Shown here piece after piece: positions 8,942 through 17,745 of a DNA stretch of 64,000 nucleotides (positions are counted from its first letter, which is position 1; each line of letters starts with the position of its first letter). Both the position numbers and the translations under genes were made by a program. Origin of the DNA: Microbacterium sp. (lineage in GTDB: Bacteria; Actinomycetota; Actinomycetes; Actinomycetales; Microbacteriaceae). The notes below the pieces were generated by a model. It searched no databases. It worked only from the letters and a program-made list of their open reading frames with translations, and was not told where the DNA came from. The stretch lies in assembly GCA_017306415.1 (NCBI GenBank), contig JAFKIL010000005.1, positions 62,001-126,000 on the forward strand, given 5' to 3'.

Positions 8942-9209
8942 CGCCGGAGTGCCCGTTCCGCGCACGGGGGTGCCGCTCGGCATCACCGACCCGGTCGAGA
9001 AGGCGCGCGCCGAGTTGAAGGCGGCGCTCGCCGCGATCGAGGAGAAGGCCAACGTCCCGGCCCGCGTGGCTCGCGCCACCGAGAAGCGCGTGGGCGCCGC
9101 CCGCGCCTTCGCCCGGCGCAACCCGGCGGGAGCCGCCGTCGCGGTCGTCGGGGTCGCCGTCGCCGTGGGCGCCCTCGTGTGGGGCGCCGTCCGGCTCTAC
9201 ACGCGCTGA
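8931..9209 (+). CDS. DUF3618-like small membrane protein
   Basis: A 92-residue protein. Residues 20-45 (PVEKARAELKAALAAIEEKA) resemble the DUF3618 segment, followed by basic residues and one membrane helix near 68-88 (PAGAAVAVVGVAVAVGALVWGAV) ending in RLYTR. Its start overlaps the holin-X-like gene by 11 nt. The three-gene set YtxH/holin-X/DUF3618 suggests one membrane assembly, but no activity is known to me. Confidence 0.65.
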   Translation: MSSSAGVPVPRTGVPLGITDPVEKARAELKAALAAIEEKANVPARVARATEKRVGAARAFARRNPAGAAVAVVGVAVAVGALVWGAVRLYTR

Positions 9210-9283
9210 CCCCCGCCGCCGGCTCCGGGCGCGGCGCCGGCGCCCGGTTTCTCGATCCACCGGGGCGGGGGGAGACTGGAGAC

Positions 9284-9961
9284 ATGTCTCCCGATGCCGA
9301 GGCGGCGCCCGCCGCCTATACCCTGTGGGCCGTCCTTCGCCGCGATCCCGAGCGTCCGGTCGTCGAACCCGACGAGACCGAGCTCTCCGACATCCTCCGC
9401 CTGATCGAGGAGAACGGCGTCAGCGTCCGCGGGTTCTACGACGTGAGCGGGCTGCGCGCCGACGCCGACCTGATGGTGTGGCTGCACGGGCCGACGGCGG
9501 AGGGGCTGCAGCGCGATCTGCGGCGTCTCCGGCGCACCGAGCTGCTGAAGAACCTGCTGCCCGTGTGGAACGCGATGGGCGTGCACCGGGATGCGGAGTT
9601 CAACCGCAGCCACGTGCCGGGCTTCCTCCGCGGTGTCCCGGCCAAGGAATGGCTGACGGTCTACCCGTTCGTCCGCAGTCACGACTGGTACCTCCTCCCA
9701 GAGGAGGAGCGGCGGCAGATGCTCGCCGAGCACGGCCGCAAGGGGGCCGCGTTCACGGGCGTCACGGCCAACACTGTCGCGAGCTTCGCCCTCGGCGACT
9801 ACGAGTGGATCCTGCCGATGGAGGCCGAGGACCTCACCGAGCTCGTCGACATGATGCGCGACCTCCGCTACACGGAGGCACGCCGTCACGTCCGCGAAGA
9901 GGTGCCGTTCTACACCGGCCGCCGCATCGAGCCCCGCGAGATCCCCGAAGTCCTGCAGTGA
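9284..9961 (+). CDS. hemQ: Coproheme decarboxylase (HemQ/ChdC)
   Basis: A 225-residue chlorite-dismutase-family enzyme that oxidatively decarboxylates iron-coproporphyrin III to heme b, the last step of the coproporphyrin-dependent pathway. The segment VYPFVRSHDWYLLP holds the catalytic tyrosine (about Y127). MLAEHGRKG supplies the proximal heme histidine (about H150). GVTANTVASFALGDYEWILPMEA and the C-terminal FYTGRR follow. The ATG at 9284 has both a purine run and a GAGACT hexamer 6 nt upstream. Its TGA overlaps the hemC GTG start. Its presence defines the pathway as the Gram-positive type. Confidence 0.95.
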   Translation: MSPDAEAAPAAYTLWAVLRRDPERPVVEPDETELSDILRLIEENGVSVRGFYDVSGLRADADLMVWLHGPTAEGLQRDLRRLRRTELLKNLLPVWNAMGVHRDAEFNRSHVPGFLRGVPAKEWLTVYPFVRSHDWYLLPEEERRQMLAEHGRKGAAFTGVTANTVASFALGDYEWILPMEAEDLTELVDMMRDLRYTEARRHVREEVPFYTGRRIEPREIPEVLQ

Positions 9962-10953
9962 GCGCTCCGCTGCGTCTGGGCACCCGCCGCAGCGCCCTCG
10001 CCCTGGCGCAGTCGCAGCGGGTCGCCGATGCACTGGCCGCATCCTCCGGTCGCCCGGTCGAGCTCGTGCCGATCACGAGCGAAGGGGATGTGTCGCGCGC
10101 ATCCCTGTCCGAGCTCGGCGGTCGCGGTGTGTTCGCGACCCGCCTGCGCGAGGCGCTGCTCGCGGGCGAGTGCGATCTGCTCGTCCATTCGCTGAAGGAC
10201 CTCCCCACGGCGGATGCGCCCGGGCTCGTCATCGCGGCGACGCCCGCGCGCGAGGACGCCCGCGACATCGTCGTCACGCGCGACGGCACGCCCCTGCACG
10301 ACCTCGCCCCCGGAGCCCTGGTGGGCACCGGGTCGCCGCGCCGCGTCGCGCAGGTGCTGCGCCACAACCCGCGGGTGCGGGTCCAGGACCTCCGCGGGAA
10401 CGTCGACTCGCGACTCGCGCGCGTGCGGGACGGTGAGCTCGATGCCGTCGTCCTCGCCGCGGCGGGGCTCGTCCGCCTGGGCGGAGACCTCGGCGGGCTC
10501 TTCGGCGAGCCGGTGGGGCTACGAGAGTGGCCGACGGCGCCCGGGCAGGGCGCGCTCGCCGTGGAGACGAGGGCGGATGCCGCGCCGGAGCTCCGCGACG
10601 CGCTCGCCGCGCTGGAGGACGACGCGACGCGGATCGCGGTCACCGCCGAGCGGGCCGTGCTCGCCGGACTCGACGCCGGCTGCAGCGCCCCGGTGGGGGT
10701 GCACGCCGAGCTCGCGGAGGGCGATCTGCGCGTGCGCGCCATCGTCTACGCCCTCGACGGGCGCCGCCGGGTCGGCCTCGACCGGACACGTGCGCTGTCG
10801 CCGCGGTATGCTCGAAGCGGCAGTGGCAATGGTGCGGACGCTGCCGACGGCGCGGACCCGATCGCGCGCGCTGCGCGTACCGGGGCCGAGATCGCCCGTC
10901 GGCTGCTCGAACGTGGGGCGGCTGACCTGGTACCACGAGAGTCGACCCCATGA
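9958..10953 (+). CDS. hemC: Hydroxymethylbilane synthase (porphobilinogen deaminase)
   Basis: A 331-residue enzyme polymerising four porphobilinogens into hydroxymethylbilane. It opens with LRLGTRRSALALAQSQRVA. It has FATRLREALLAGECDLLVHSLKDLPT with the catalytic aspartate region, GTGSPRRVAQVLRHNP, and the DLRGNVDSRLARV block. LDAGCSAPVGVHA carries the cysteine that binds the dipyrromethane cofactor. A low-complexity insert (GSGNGADAADGAD) lies near residue 290. GTG 9958 overlaps the hemQ stop; the end overlaps hemD (ATGA). The three genes are therefore one tightly coupled translation unit. Confidence 0.95.
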   Translation: MSAPLRLGTRRSALALAQSQRVADALAASSGRPVELVPITSEGDVSRASLSELGGRGVFATRLREALLAGECDLLVHSLKDLPTADAPGLVIAATPAREDARDIVVTRDGTPLHDLAPGALVGTGSPRRVAQVLRHNPRVRVQDLRGNVDSRLARVRDGELDAVVLAAAGLVRLGGDLGGLFGEPVGLREWPTAPGQGALAVETRADAAPELRDALAALEDDATRIAVTAERAVLAGLDAGCSAPVGVHAELAEGDLRVRAIVYALDGRRRVGLDRTRALSPRYARSGSGNGADAADGADPIARAARTGAEIARRLLERGAADLVPRESTP

Positions 10954-11762
10954 ACACAGTCCCGCAACGGCACACGCCGACGAGCCCCGCGAAGGCGCTC
11001 ACCGGCTGGCGTGTGCTCGTTCCGCGCGGCGGCCCCTGGGGCGACGGCGTGGCCGCGACGCTGCGCGCCCAGGGCGCCATCCCCGTCGTGGCCCCCCTGA
11101 TCAACTTCGCGCCGACTGACGACCTCCCGACGCTCGAGAAGGCGCTGGCCGACCTCGCCGCCGGCGCGTTCGACTGGCTCACGGTGACCAGCGCGACCAC
11201 GGTCGACGTGCTGTTCGCGTATCGCGCGGTGATCCCGGCGCACACCAAGGTCGCCGCCGTGGGCGAGACCACCGCGGCCGCGCTGCAGGCGGTCGGGTAC
11301 CGTGTCGACCTCGTGCCCGAGCGCGACAACTCCGCCGCGGGCATGGCCGACCAGCTCCTCGCGCTCGAGCCCGAGCCCCGCGACATCCTGACCCTGCGCA
11401 GCGAGATCGCCAAGCCCGTCCTCACCAAGCGGCTCATCGACGCGGGGCACCGGGTGCGCAGCGTCGTCGCCTATCGCACGGTCGGGGTGCCCGTGACCGA
11501 GCGCATCGCGCACGACGTCGCGTCGGGTCGCATCAACGCGATCCTGGTGACGAGCGGCTCGGTCGCCGAGCAGGTGCACCTGCAGTTCCCGCACGTTCCC
11601 GAGACCACGGTGATCGCCGCCATCGGCCCGCGCACCGCGAAGGACGCCCGCCGTGCAGGGCTCGGCGTCGACGTGGTCGCCTCCACGCAGACGGTCGACT
11701 CGCTCATCGACGCGGTGTCCCAGTTCGCCCTCCCGCACGCCGAGGACGAGTTCCGCCCGTGA
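10950..11762 (+). CDS. hemD: Uroporphyrinogen-III synthase
   Basis: A 270-residue enzyme that cyclises hydroxymethylbilane with inversion of ring D. HemD proteins are poorly conserved in sequence. Support comes from the two-lobed pattern, [25 protein letters not shown] at the start, [15 protein letters not shown], the [13 protein letters not shown] block, VAYRTVGVP and a late [16 protein letters not shown], plus its place between hemC and hemB. The ATG overlaps the hemC stop and its TGA overlaps the hemB GTG. It is a stand-alone protein, not fused to a methyltransferase. Confidence 0.9.
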   Translation: MNTVPQRHTPTSPAKALTGWRVLVPRGGPWGDGVAATLRAQGAIPVVAPLINFAPTDDLPTLEKALADLAAGAFDWLTVTSATTVDVLFAYRAVIPAHTKVAAVGETTAAALQAVGYRVDLVPERDNSAAGMADQLLALEPEPRDILTLRSEIAKPVLTKRLIDAGHRVRSVVAYRTVGVPVTERIAHDVASGRINAILVTSGSVAEQVHLQFPHVPETTVIAAIGPRTAKDARRAGLGVDVVASTQTVDSLIDAVSQFALPHAEDEFRP

Positions 11763-12739
11763 GCTTCCCCGCCCACCGGCCGCGTCGTCTGCGGCAGACG
11801 CCGGCCGTGCGGCGGCTCGTCCGCGAGACGCACCTCGCGCCGTCTCAGCTCGTGCTGCCCCTGTTCGTCCGCGAGGGCCTCACCGAAGCGGTGCCGATCG
11901 GGTCGATGCCCGGCGTCATGCAGCATTCCCTCGACTCGCTCCGCGCCGCGGTGACGGATGCCGCAGCCGCCGGCGTCGGCGGAGTGATGCTGTTCGGTGT
12001 GCCCGAGGTGCGCGACGCCCGCGGCTCCGGGGCGGACGACCCGCGCGGCATCCTGAACGTCGCGACGGAGGCCGTCGTCGCCGAGGTGGGCGATGCACTC
12101 GTCGTGCAGACCGATCTGTGCCTCGACGAGTTCACCGACCACGGTCACTGCGGCGTGCTCGCCGACGACGGCTCGGTCGACAACGACGCCACGCTCGACC
12201 GCTACGCCGCCATGGGTATCGCGCAGGCACGTGCGGGGTCGGCGATGCTCGGGCTGTCGGGCATGATGGACGGCCAGGTCGCCGCCGTCCGCGCCGCGCT
12301 CGACGGCGAGGGCTTCATCGACACGATGATCCTCGCCTACTCCGCGAAGTATGCCGGTGCGTTCTACGGACCGTTCCGCGAGGCCGTCGATTCGCAGCTG
12401 AAGGGCGATCGCCGCACCTACCAGCTCGATCCCGGCAACGGGCGCGAGGGCGTGCGCGAAGCGCTCATCGACGTCGACGAGGGCGCGGACATCGTGATGG
12501 TCAAGCCGGCGCTCCCGTACCTCGACGTGCTCGCGGAGGTGCGGGCATCCGTCGACGTCCCGGTGTGGGCCTACCAGGTGTCGGGCGAGTACGCGATGGT
12601 CGAGGCCGCCGCCGCCCACGGCTGGATCGACCGCCGAGGTGCGATCCTCGAGAGTGTGACGGCGATCCGTCGCGCCGGCGCCGACGCGATCCTGACCTAT
12701 TGGGCGGCCGAGGTGGCCGGGTGGCTGCGCGAGCAGTGA
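11759..12739 (+). CDS. hemB: Delta-aminolevulinic acid dehydratase (porphobilinogen synthase)
   Basis: A 326-residue class I aldolase-type enzyme condensing two 5-aminolevulinates into porphobilinogen. Two Schiff-base lysines are visible, K197 ([19 protein letters not shown]) and K249 ([12 protein letters not shown]). The metal-site segment reads [14 protein letters not shown]: Cys121 and Cys131 are present but the middle cysteine of the three-cysteine zinc site is Asp123. Metal dependence may thus differ from the zinc enzymes of enterobacteria. GTG 11759 overlaps the hemD stop. About 230 nt of repeat-rich sequence separates it from hemL. Confidence 0.95.
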   Translation: MSFPAHRPRRLRQTPAVRRLVRETHLAPSQLVLPLFVREGLTEAVPIGSMPGVMQHSLDSLRAAVTDAAAAGVGGVMLFGVPEVRDARGSGADDPRGILNVATEAVVAEVGDALVVQTDLCLDEFTDHGHCGVLADDGSVDNDATLDRYAAMGIAQARAGSAMLGLSGMMDGQVAAVRAALDGEGFIDTMILAYSAKYAGAFYGPFREAVDSQLKGDRRTYQLDPGNGREGVREALIDVDEGADIVMVKPALPYLDVLAEVRASVDVPVWAYQVSGEYAMVEAAAAHGWIDRRGAILESVTAIRRAGADAILTYWAAEVAGWLREQ

Positions 12740-12769
12740 TCGCGGATGCTCCGGCGGGGGCGCTGCGCG

Positions 12770-12918
12770 CCGCCCGGGACCGCTGCGCGGGGCGCTGCGC
12801 GGGATGGCTGCGTGGGGCGCTGCGCGGGATGCCGGCGACCGCCGCTTCCGGGCGGCGGCCTGCGGCCGGCGCCTGCCAGGCCCAGCCGGCGGCGGCCGCC
12901 GGCATCCCGCTCCGCTCG
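12770..12918. repeat. Family E complex palindromic element, copy 1
   Basis: A left end with repeated CGCTGCGCG units leads into GCTGCGCGGGATGCCGG (12819-12835). A right end reads CCGGCATCCCGCTCCGCTCG (12899-12918). Between them lies CGGCCGGCGCCTGCCAG. A closely related element is at 19277-19446. It lies in the hemB-hemL gap. Confidence 0.75.
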
Positions 12919-12968
12919 GTGGGGCGACGGCGGCGTCATGAGACCGCGAGAGACACGACGGGTGTGAG

Positions 12969-14315
12969 ATGAACGACAGGAACGACGAGCTGTTCGCCGA
13001 GGCGCGCGGCATCATCCCCGGCGGGGTGAACTCGCCGGTGCGTGCGTACGGCTCGGTGGGCGGGGCGCCGCGGTTCCTCGCGTCCGCGCGCGGGCCGTAC
13101 GTGACGGATGCCGCGGGCCGCGAGTACGTCGACCTCGTCGCGTCGTGGGGTCCGGCGCTCCTCGGCCACGCGCATCCCGAGGTGGTCGCGGCCGTGCAGG
13201 CTGCGGCATCCCGCGGGCTGTCGTTCGGCGCACCCACCCAGGGCGAGGTCGAGCTCGCCGAACTCATCGCCGGACGCGTGTCGGCACCCGCGGCCGACGG
13301 CTCGGGCGACCGCCGTCCGGTCGAGAGAGTGCGACTCGTGTCGACCGGGACCGAGGCGACGATGACCGCGATCCGCCTGGCGCGGGGCGTCACGGGCCGC
13401 GACCTGCTCGTGAAGTTCGCCGGCCACTACCACGGTCACTCCGACGGGCTTCTCGCGGCCGCCGGCTCCGGCGTCGCGACCCTCGCGCTGCCGGGCTCGG
13501 CGGGCGTTCCGGCGCCGATCGCGGCGCAGACCCTCGTCGTCCCCTACAACGACCCCGCGGCGCTCGCGGAGGTGTTCGCCGTGCACGGCGACCGCATCGC
13601 CGCCGTCATCGTCGAGGCCGCGGCCGCCAATATGGGCGTCGTCCCGCCGCTCCCCGGCTTCAACGCCGCGCTCGCCGACCTGGCGCACGCGCACGGTGCG
13701 CTCCTCATCCTCGACGAGGTGCTCACCGGCTTCCGCGTGCACCCGGCCGGCTACTGGGGACTCCAGCAGGCGGCCGGCGAGGAGTACACGCCCGACCTCT
13801 TCACCTTCGGCAAGGTCGTCGGAGGCGGGATGCCGCTCGCCGCGCTCGGCGGCCGCGCGGAAGTGATGGACGCCCTCGCCCCGGTCGGACCGGTCTACCA
13901 GGCGGGCACCCTCTCCGGGAATCCGCTCTCGGTCGCGGCAGGGCTGGCGACGCTGAGGCTCGCGACCCCGGAGGTGTACGAGCGGGTGGATGCCGCGGCA
14001 TCCGTCGTCGCCGGAGCCCTCTCCGGCGCGCTGGAGACCGCCGGGGTCGCGCACGCAGTGCCGCGTGCCGGGTCGCTGTTCGGGGTGGCGTTCCTGCCCG
14101 AGGCGCCGCGGTCGTACGCGGCGGCGCTGGAGCAGGAGTCGTGGCGCTATCCGCCCTTCTTCCACGCGATGCTCGATGCCGGAGTCTCGCTCCCGCCGAG
14201 CGTGTTCGAGGCGTGGTTCCTCACCGCGGCGCACGATGAGGCGGCGCTCGCCGAGATCGTGGGCGCCCTCCCCGGGGCGGCGCGGGCCGCGGCATCCGCG
14301 GAGCACCCCGCATGA
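12969..14315 (+). CDS. hemL: Glutamate-1-semialdehyde 2,1-aminomutase
   Basis: A 448-residue PLP enzyme moving the amino group of glutamate-1-semialdehyde to give 5-aminolevulinate. Conserved parts are the N-terminal [72 protein letters not shown] and the cofactor-lysine segment [18 protein letters not shown]. It acts right after HemA and before HemB. ATG 12969 has no strong ribosome-binding site. The end overlaps cofD by 4 nt (ATGA), joining heme and F420 genes in one transcription unit. Confidence 0.95.
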   Translation: MNDRNDELFAEARGIIPGGVNSPVRAYGSVGGAPRFLASARGPYVTDAAGREYVDLVASWGPALLGHAHPEVVAAVQAAASRGLSFGAPTQGEVELAELIAGRVSAPAADGSGDRRPVERVRLVSTGTEATMTAIRLARGVTGRDLLVKFAGHYHGHSDGLLAAAGSGVATLALPGSAGVPAPIAAQTLVVPYNDPAALAEVFAVHGDRIAAVIVEAAAANMGVVPPLPGFNAALADLAHAHGALLILDEVLTGFRVHPAGYWGLQQAAGEEYTPDLFTFGKVVGGGMPLAALGGRAEVMDALAPVGPVYQAGTLSGNPLSVAAGLATLRLATPEVYERVDAAASVVAGALSGALETAGVAHAVPRAGSLFGVAFLPEAPRSYAAALEQESWRYPPFFHAMLDAGVSLPPSVFEAWFLTAAHDEAALAEIVGALPGAARAAASAEHPA

Positions 14316-15265
14316 CCCGGGTCGTCGTGCTGGCCGGCGGGGTCGGCGGGTCGAAGTTCACGCTCGGCGTGCGCGAGGCCCTCGCCCGCCGCGGCGACCC
14401 CGAGGCGACCGTCGTGGTCAACACCGGCGACGACCTGTGGCTGTCGGGTGTGCGGCTCCAGCCCGACGTCGACTCGATCGTCTACGCGCTCGCGGGGGTC
14501 AACGACACCCAGCGCGGCTGGGGGCGGGCCGGCGACACCGAGCGCGTCAACGCCGAGCTGCAGGCGTGGGGCGCCGGATGGCCGTGGTTCACCCTCGGCG
14601 ACCTCGATCTCGGCACCCACCTGGCGCGCACCGGATGGCTGCGCGACGGCCTCACTCCGACGCAGGTGATCGCGCGGATGTCGGAGCGGTGGCCGCTCGG
14701 CGTGCGGCTGCTGCCCATGACCGACACCGAGGTCGACACGATCGTCGTCCTCGCGGACGGGCGCCGCATGCACTTCCAGGAGTGGTGGACGCGCCACCGC
14801 GCCACCCTGCCACCCATCGCGTTCGAGAACCCCGGCATCGAGGTCGCGGAACCGGCACCGGGCGTCGTCGACGCGATCGCGGGAGCGGACGTCGTGCTCA
14901 TCGCGCCGTCCAACCCGGTGGTGTCCATCGGCCCGATCCTGGCTGTGCCCGGGATGCGCGAGGCGCTCCGCGCGACGCCCGCCCGCGTGATCGGCGTCTC
15001 CGGGGTCATCGGCGGCCGTGTCGTCCGCGGCATGGCCGACGTGTGCCTCGCCGCGATCGGCGTCGAGACGCGGGCCGACGCAGTGGCCGCGCACTATGGC
15101 CCGCGGCGTGACGGCGGGCTGTTGGACGCCTGGCTGCTCGCCGAGGAGGACGCCGCGCTCGCCCCCGCGGTCGACGCCCGCGGCATCCGCGCGCGGGTCG
15201 CGCCGCTGTGGATGACGGACGCCGCGGCCTCCGCCGCGATCGTCGAGGCCGCCCTGACGGCATAG
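14312..15265 (+). CDS. cofD: 2-phospho-L-lactate (or phosphoenolpyruvate) transferase, CofD/FbiA
   Basis: A 317-residue enzyme that transfers the phospholactyl-type group from the GDP-activated precursor to FO, giving F420-0 or dehydro-F420-0. The start [21 protein letters not shown] is the nucleotide-binding loop of Cof[36 protein letters not shown] and [16 protein letters not shown] are strongly conserved. In actinobacteria PEP, not lactate, is the likely three-carbon donor (family knowledge). It is convergent with the CofC fusion gene, whose product supplies its substrate. It is coupled to hemL by an ATGA overlap. Confidence 0.93.
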   Translation: MTRVVVLAGGVGGSKFTLGVREALARRGDPEATVVVNTGDDLWLSGVRLQPDVDSIVYALAGVNDTQRGWGRAGDTERVNAELQAWGAGWPWFTLGDLDLGTHLARTGWLRDGLTPTQVIARMSERWPLGVRLLPMTDTEVDTIVVLADGRRMHFQEWWTRHRATLPPIAFENPGIEVAEPAPGVVDAIAGADVVLIAPSNPVVSIGPILAVPGMREALRATPARVIGVSGVIGGRVVRGMADVCLAAIGVETRADAVAAHYGPRRDGGLLDAWLLAEEDAALAPAVDARGIRARVAPLWMTDAAASAAIVEAALTA

Positions 15266-15344
15266 CCGCGGGACGCCGCGCCGCCGCAGGTGCGCGGCCA
15301 CCGGGGCCGCCGCCGGGCCCCGGGGCCCCTACCACCCGTCGCCC

Positions 15345-15431
15345 GTACCGTTCTCAGGACCGACGCCGCTTCGAGCCCGCGACTCGCCGGAGTAGCGGTC
15401 AGCGGTGACCCGCCGATCCTGAGAACGGTAC
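15345..15431. repeat. Family A palindromic element, copy 3 (87 bp)
   Basis: The same perfect 15-bp inverted ends as copies 1, 2 and 4 (15345-15359 and 15417-15431) with a shorter, 57-nt core. It sits between the convergent cofD and cofC genes. Confidence 0.9.
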
Positions 15432-15495
15432 GGCGTCCACGGCCGAAGGCGGGCGGAAGACGGGCGGAACGCGGACGGCGGGCGGAGGGCGGCAG

Positions 15496-16623
15496 CTAGA
15501 GACGCATGCCGTAGACGACGGTGGCCCGCCCGCTCGGGTGCACGTCGTCGAGTTCGTGCGTCATCCCGATCCGCTGCGCGACGCCGATCGATGCGTCGTT
15601 GTCGGGATGGATGCAGGCGACGAGCTCGGCGAAGCCGAGCTCGCGCGCCAGGTCGCGGCATGCGGCGGCAGCCTCGGTGGCATATCCGTTGCCTTGTTCG
15701 CCGGGAAGCAGGTGGTAGCCGACCTCGAGGCGGCGCCCTCCTGCCACCGGCTGCCACGTGAGGCCGCAGTCGCCGAGGAATCGGCCGTCCAGGGTCTCGA
15801 CGATCCACAGGCCGAGGCCGTGCTGCGCGTAGTTTCGACGGCTCCACGCGATCCAGTCCGCTGCTTCCGCGCGGGTGCGCGGCGCGGGGTAATAGGTCAT
15901 CACTGCGGGGTCGCCGAGGAGCGCGGCGATGTCGTCGAGGTCGTCGTCGCGCATCTCGCGCAGCCGCAGCCGGGCGGTCGGCCGCGGTGCCGTGGAACCG
16001 GCGGCGCCGCGCAGCAGCGCGGTCGTCCGCGGCCCGAGCCCGAGGGATGCCGCGGCGCGCAGCTGAGCCGCCGTGTCGACGTCGCGGCGCAGGCTGTCGT
16101 TCTGCGGGAGGTCGAGTGGCACGGCGCCGAGCGCGACGTGACGCGCGAAGGAGCCGTCGCCGAACGACGACGTCCACTCCACGCCCGCCCGTGCCGTGAC
16201 GAGCGTGGATCCGGTGCCCTCCGCGTCCGCCACCACGGCCCGCTCGTGGGCGGCGGCCGCGGCCAGTGCGGCCGCCAGCTCGGCGGGGCGCAGGGCCGGA
16301 AGGTCGCCGAGCAGTGCGGCACGGCGGCCGTCGCCCGCGGCGGCGATCCCCGTGGCGATGGCGGCGTCGAGCCCGCGGCCGTCAGCCTCGGACACGACCT
16401 CCGCACCGACTCCCCGCGCGGCGGCGGACACGTCGGCGTCCTCGGTGACGACGATCACCCGGGCGACGCGTGCTGCCGCTGTGATCGTGTCGAGCGCGAT
16501 CGCGCGGGCAAGCGCCTCGCGGTCGACGCCCGCGTCGGCGAGCCGGGATTTGCCGATCGCGGCGGGCTTGACGGGGATGACGACCGTCCACCCCGTCGCA
16601 GATTCAGGAATGTTGACGTTCAC
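15496..16623 (-). CDS. cofC: CofC-type guanylyltransferase fused to a GNAT acetyltransferase
   Basis: A 375-residue two-domain protein. Residues about 10-205 are a CofC/FbiD domain: WTVVIPVKPAAIGKSRLAD at the N-terminus, VVTEDADVSAAARG, ALLGDLPALRP and NDSLRRDVDTAAQLRAAASLGLG at its end. It would activate phospholactate or PEP with GTP for CofD. Residues about 225-375 are a RimJ/RimL-like GNAT domain (RLRLREMRDDDLDDIAALLGD, then GYHLLPGEQGNGYATEAA, the acetyl-CoA loop, and ELVACIHPDNDASIGVAQRIGM). GTG 16623 lies inside a palindromic repeat, so the first residues (VNVNIPESATG) are repeat-encoded. A longer reading to 16689 is possible but lies wholly in the repeat. Confidence 0.88.
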   Translation of the reverse strand: MNVNIPESATGWTVVIPVKPAAIGKSRLADAGVDREALARAIALDTITAAARVARVIVVTEDADVSAAARGVGAEVVSEADGRGLDAAIATGIAAAGDGRRAALLGDLPALRPAELAAALAAAAAHERAVVADAEGTGSTLVTARAGVEWTSSFGDGSFARHVALGAVPLDLPQNDSLRRDVDTAAQLRAAASLGLGPRTTALLRGAAGSTAPRPTARLRLREMRDDDLDDIAALLGDPAVMTYYPAPRTRAEAADWIAWSRRNYAQHGLGLWIVETLDGRFLGDCGLTWQPVAGGRRLEVGYHLLPGEQGNGYATEAAAACRDLARELGFAELVACIHPDNDASIGVAQRIGMTHELDDVHPSGRATVVYGMRL

Positions 16624-16671
16624 ACGGGTCTCCGGACACCGTGTCGACGATATCCAGCCTGAATCTGCGAC
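16595..16671. repeat. Family B palindromic element, copy 1 (77 bp)
   Basis: Inverted ends GTCGCAGATTCAGG (16595-16608) and CCTGAATCTGCGAC (16658-16671), a perfect 14-bp match. It covers the start codon and first 10 codons of the CofC-GNAT gene, so this copy supplies translation initiation context. Confidence 0.88.
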
Positions 16672-16731
16672 ACAAACGGGCCCGCACACACGCCGGTCAG
16701 TCCGCGGACCGCCGGCCGTCCGGGACGCCGG

Positions 16732-17745
16732 TCAGCCCGCGAAACGCGCGCGCAGGCGCGGGAGGATCTCGGCGCCGTACATCCGCAGGAACTCCTCCTG
16801 GTCCTCACCCGGGTCGTGGAACACGAGGTGACGGAAGCCCAGCTCGATGTAGGTCGCGATGCGCTCGACGTGCTCTTCCGGGTCGGTCGACACGATGAAC
16901 CGCGACGCGACCCGCTCGATCGGCAGCTGGGCCGCGCGACGCTGCATGTCGATCGGATCGTGCACGTCCCGCTTCTCCTCCGGCGACAAGGCGAGCGGTG
17001 CCCAGAACCGCGTCTTCTCCAGCGCGGCGTCGTGGTCGGGGTGGAGCGAGACCTTGACCTCCATGAGCGTGTCCACATCGTCGAGCGACCGGTGCGCCTT
17101 CTCGAGACCCTCGTGCAGCGCCGGCAGCAGCGTCTCCGAGTACAGCTTCGGATCCTTGCCGCTCGTGGTGATGTAGCCGTCGGCGATGCGCCCCGCGAGG
17201 CGGGTGGCCGCAGGCCCGGATGCCCCGATGTAGATCGGCACCGGGTGCTCCGGGCGGTCGTATACCGTGGCATCCTTCACGGAGTAGTAGGTGCCGTCGA
17301 ACGTGACGCGATCCTCGGTCCACAGCTTCTCGATGAGCTGGATCGACTCCTTGAGCCGCTGGAAGCGCTCCGGCGCTTCGGGCCAGTCGAGCCCGAGGGT
17401 GACCTCGTTGAGCGCCTCGCCGGTGCCGACACCCAGGATGGCCCGGCCCGGGTACATCACCCCGAGCGTCGCGAACGCCTGTGCGATCACGGCCGGGTGG
17501 TAGCGGAACGTGGGGGTGAGCACCGACGTGCCGATCAGCACGCGCGACGTCCGGGCGCCGAGCGCCCCGAGCCACGGCAGCGTCGACGGTGCGTGGCCGC
17601 CGTCGTGCATCCACGGCTGGAAGTGGTCCGACAGGAACACCGAATCGAAGCCCATCTCCTCGGCCAGCACGCCGAAGTCGAGCAGCCGGTCGGGACCGAA
17701 CTGCTCGCTCGACGCCTTGTAGCCCAACCGCAGGGGGATCGTCAT
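16732..17745 (-). CDS. fgd: F420-dependent glucose-6-phosphate dehydrogenase
   Basis: A 337-residue luciferase-like (LLM) oxidoreductase. It matches my memory of mycobacterial FGD closely along its whole length: LGYKASSEQFGPDRLLDF, SDHFQPWMHDGGHAPSTLPW, GTSVLTPTFRYHPAVIAQAFATLG, GVGTGEALNEV, TSGKDPKLY and TRFWAPLALSPEEKRDVHDPI. The enzyme oxidises glucose 6-phosphate and reduces F420 to F420H2, the main cellular source of that reductant. Its ATG overlaps the stop of the upstream flavin monooxygenase (ATGA), so they are co-translated. Together with cofD, cofC and fbiC it makes a compact F420 locus. Confidence 0.92.
   Translation of the reverse strand: MTIPLRLGYKASSEQFGPDRLLDFGVLAEEMGFDSVFLSDHFQPWMHDGGHAPSTLPWLGALGARTSRVLIGTSVLTPTFRYHPAVIAQAFATLGVMYPGRAILGVGTGEALNEVTLGLDWPEAPERFQRLKESIQLIEKLWTEDRVTFDGTYYSVKDATVYDRPEHPVPIYIGASGPAATRLAGRIADGYITTSGKDPKLYSETLLPALHEGLEKAHRSLDDVDTLMEVKVSLHPDHDAALEKTRFWAPLALSPEEKRDVHDPIDMQRRAAQLPIERVASRFIVSTDPEEHVERIATYIELGFRHLVFHDPGEDQEEFLRMYGAEILPRLRARFAG

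Noticed and set aside
16624..16689. A longer start (16689) for the CofC-GNAT protein
   Set aside because: The extra 22 residues come entirely from and around the repeat element and precede the conserved CofC N-terminus.
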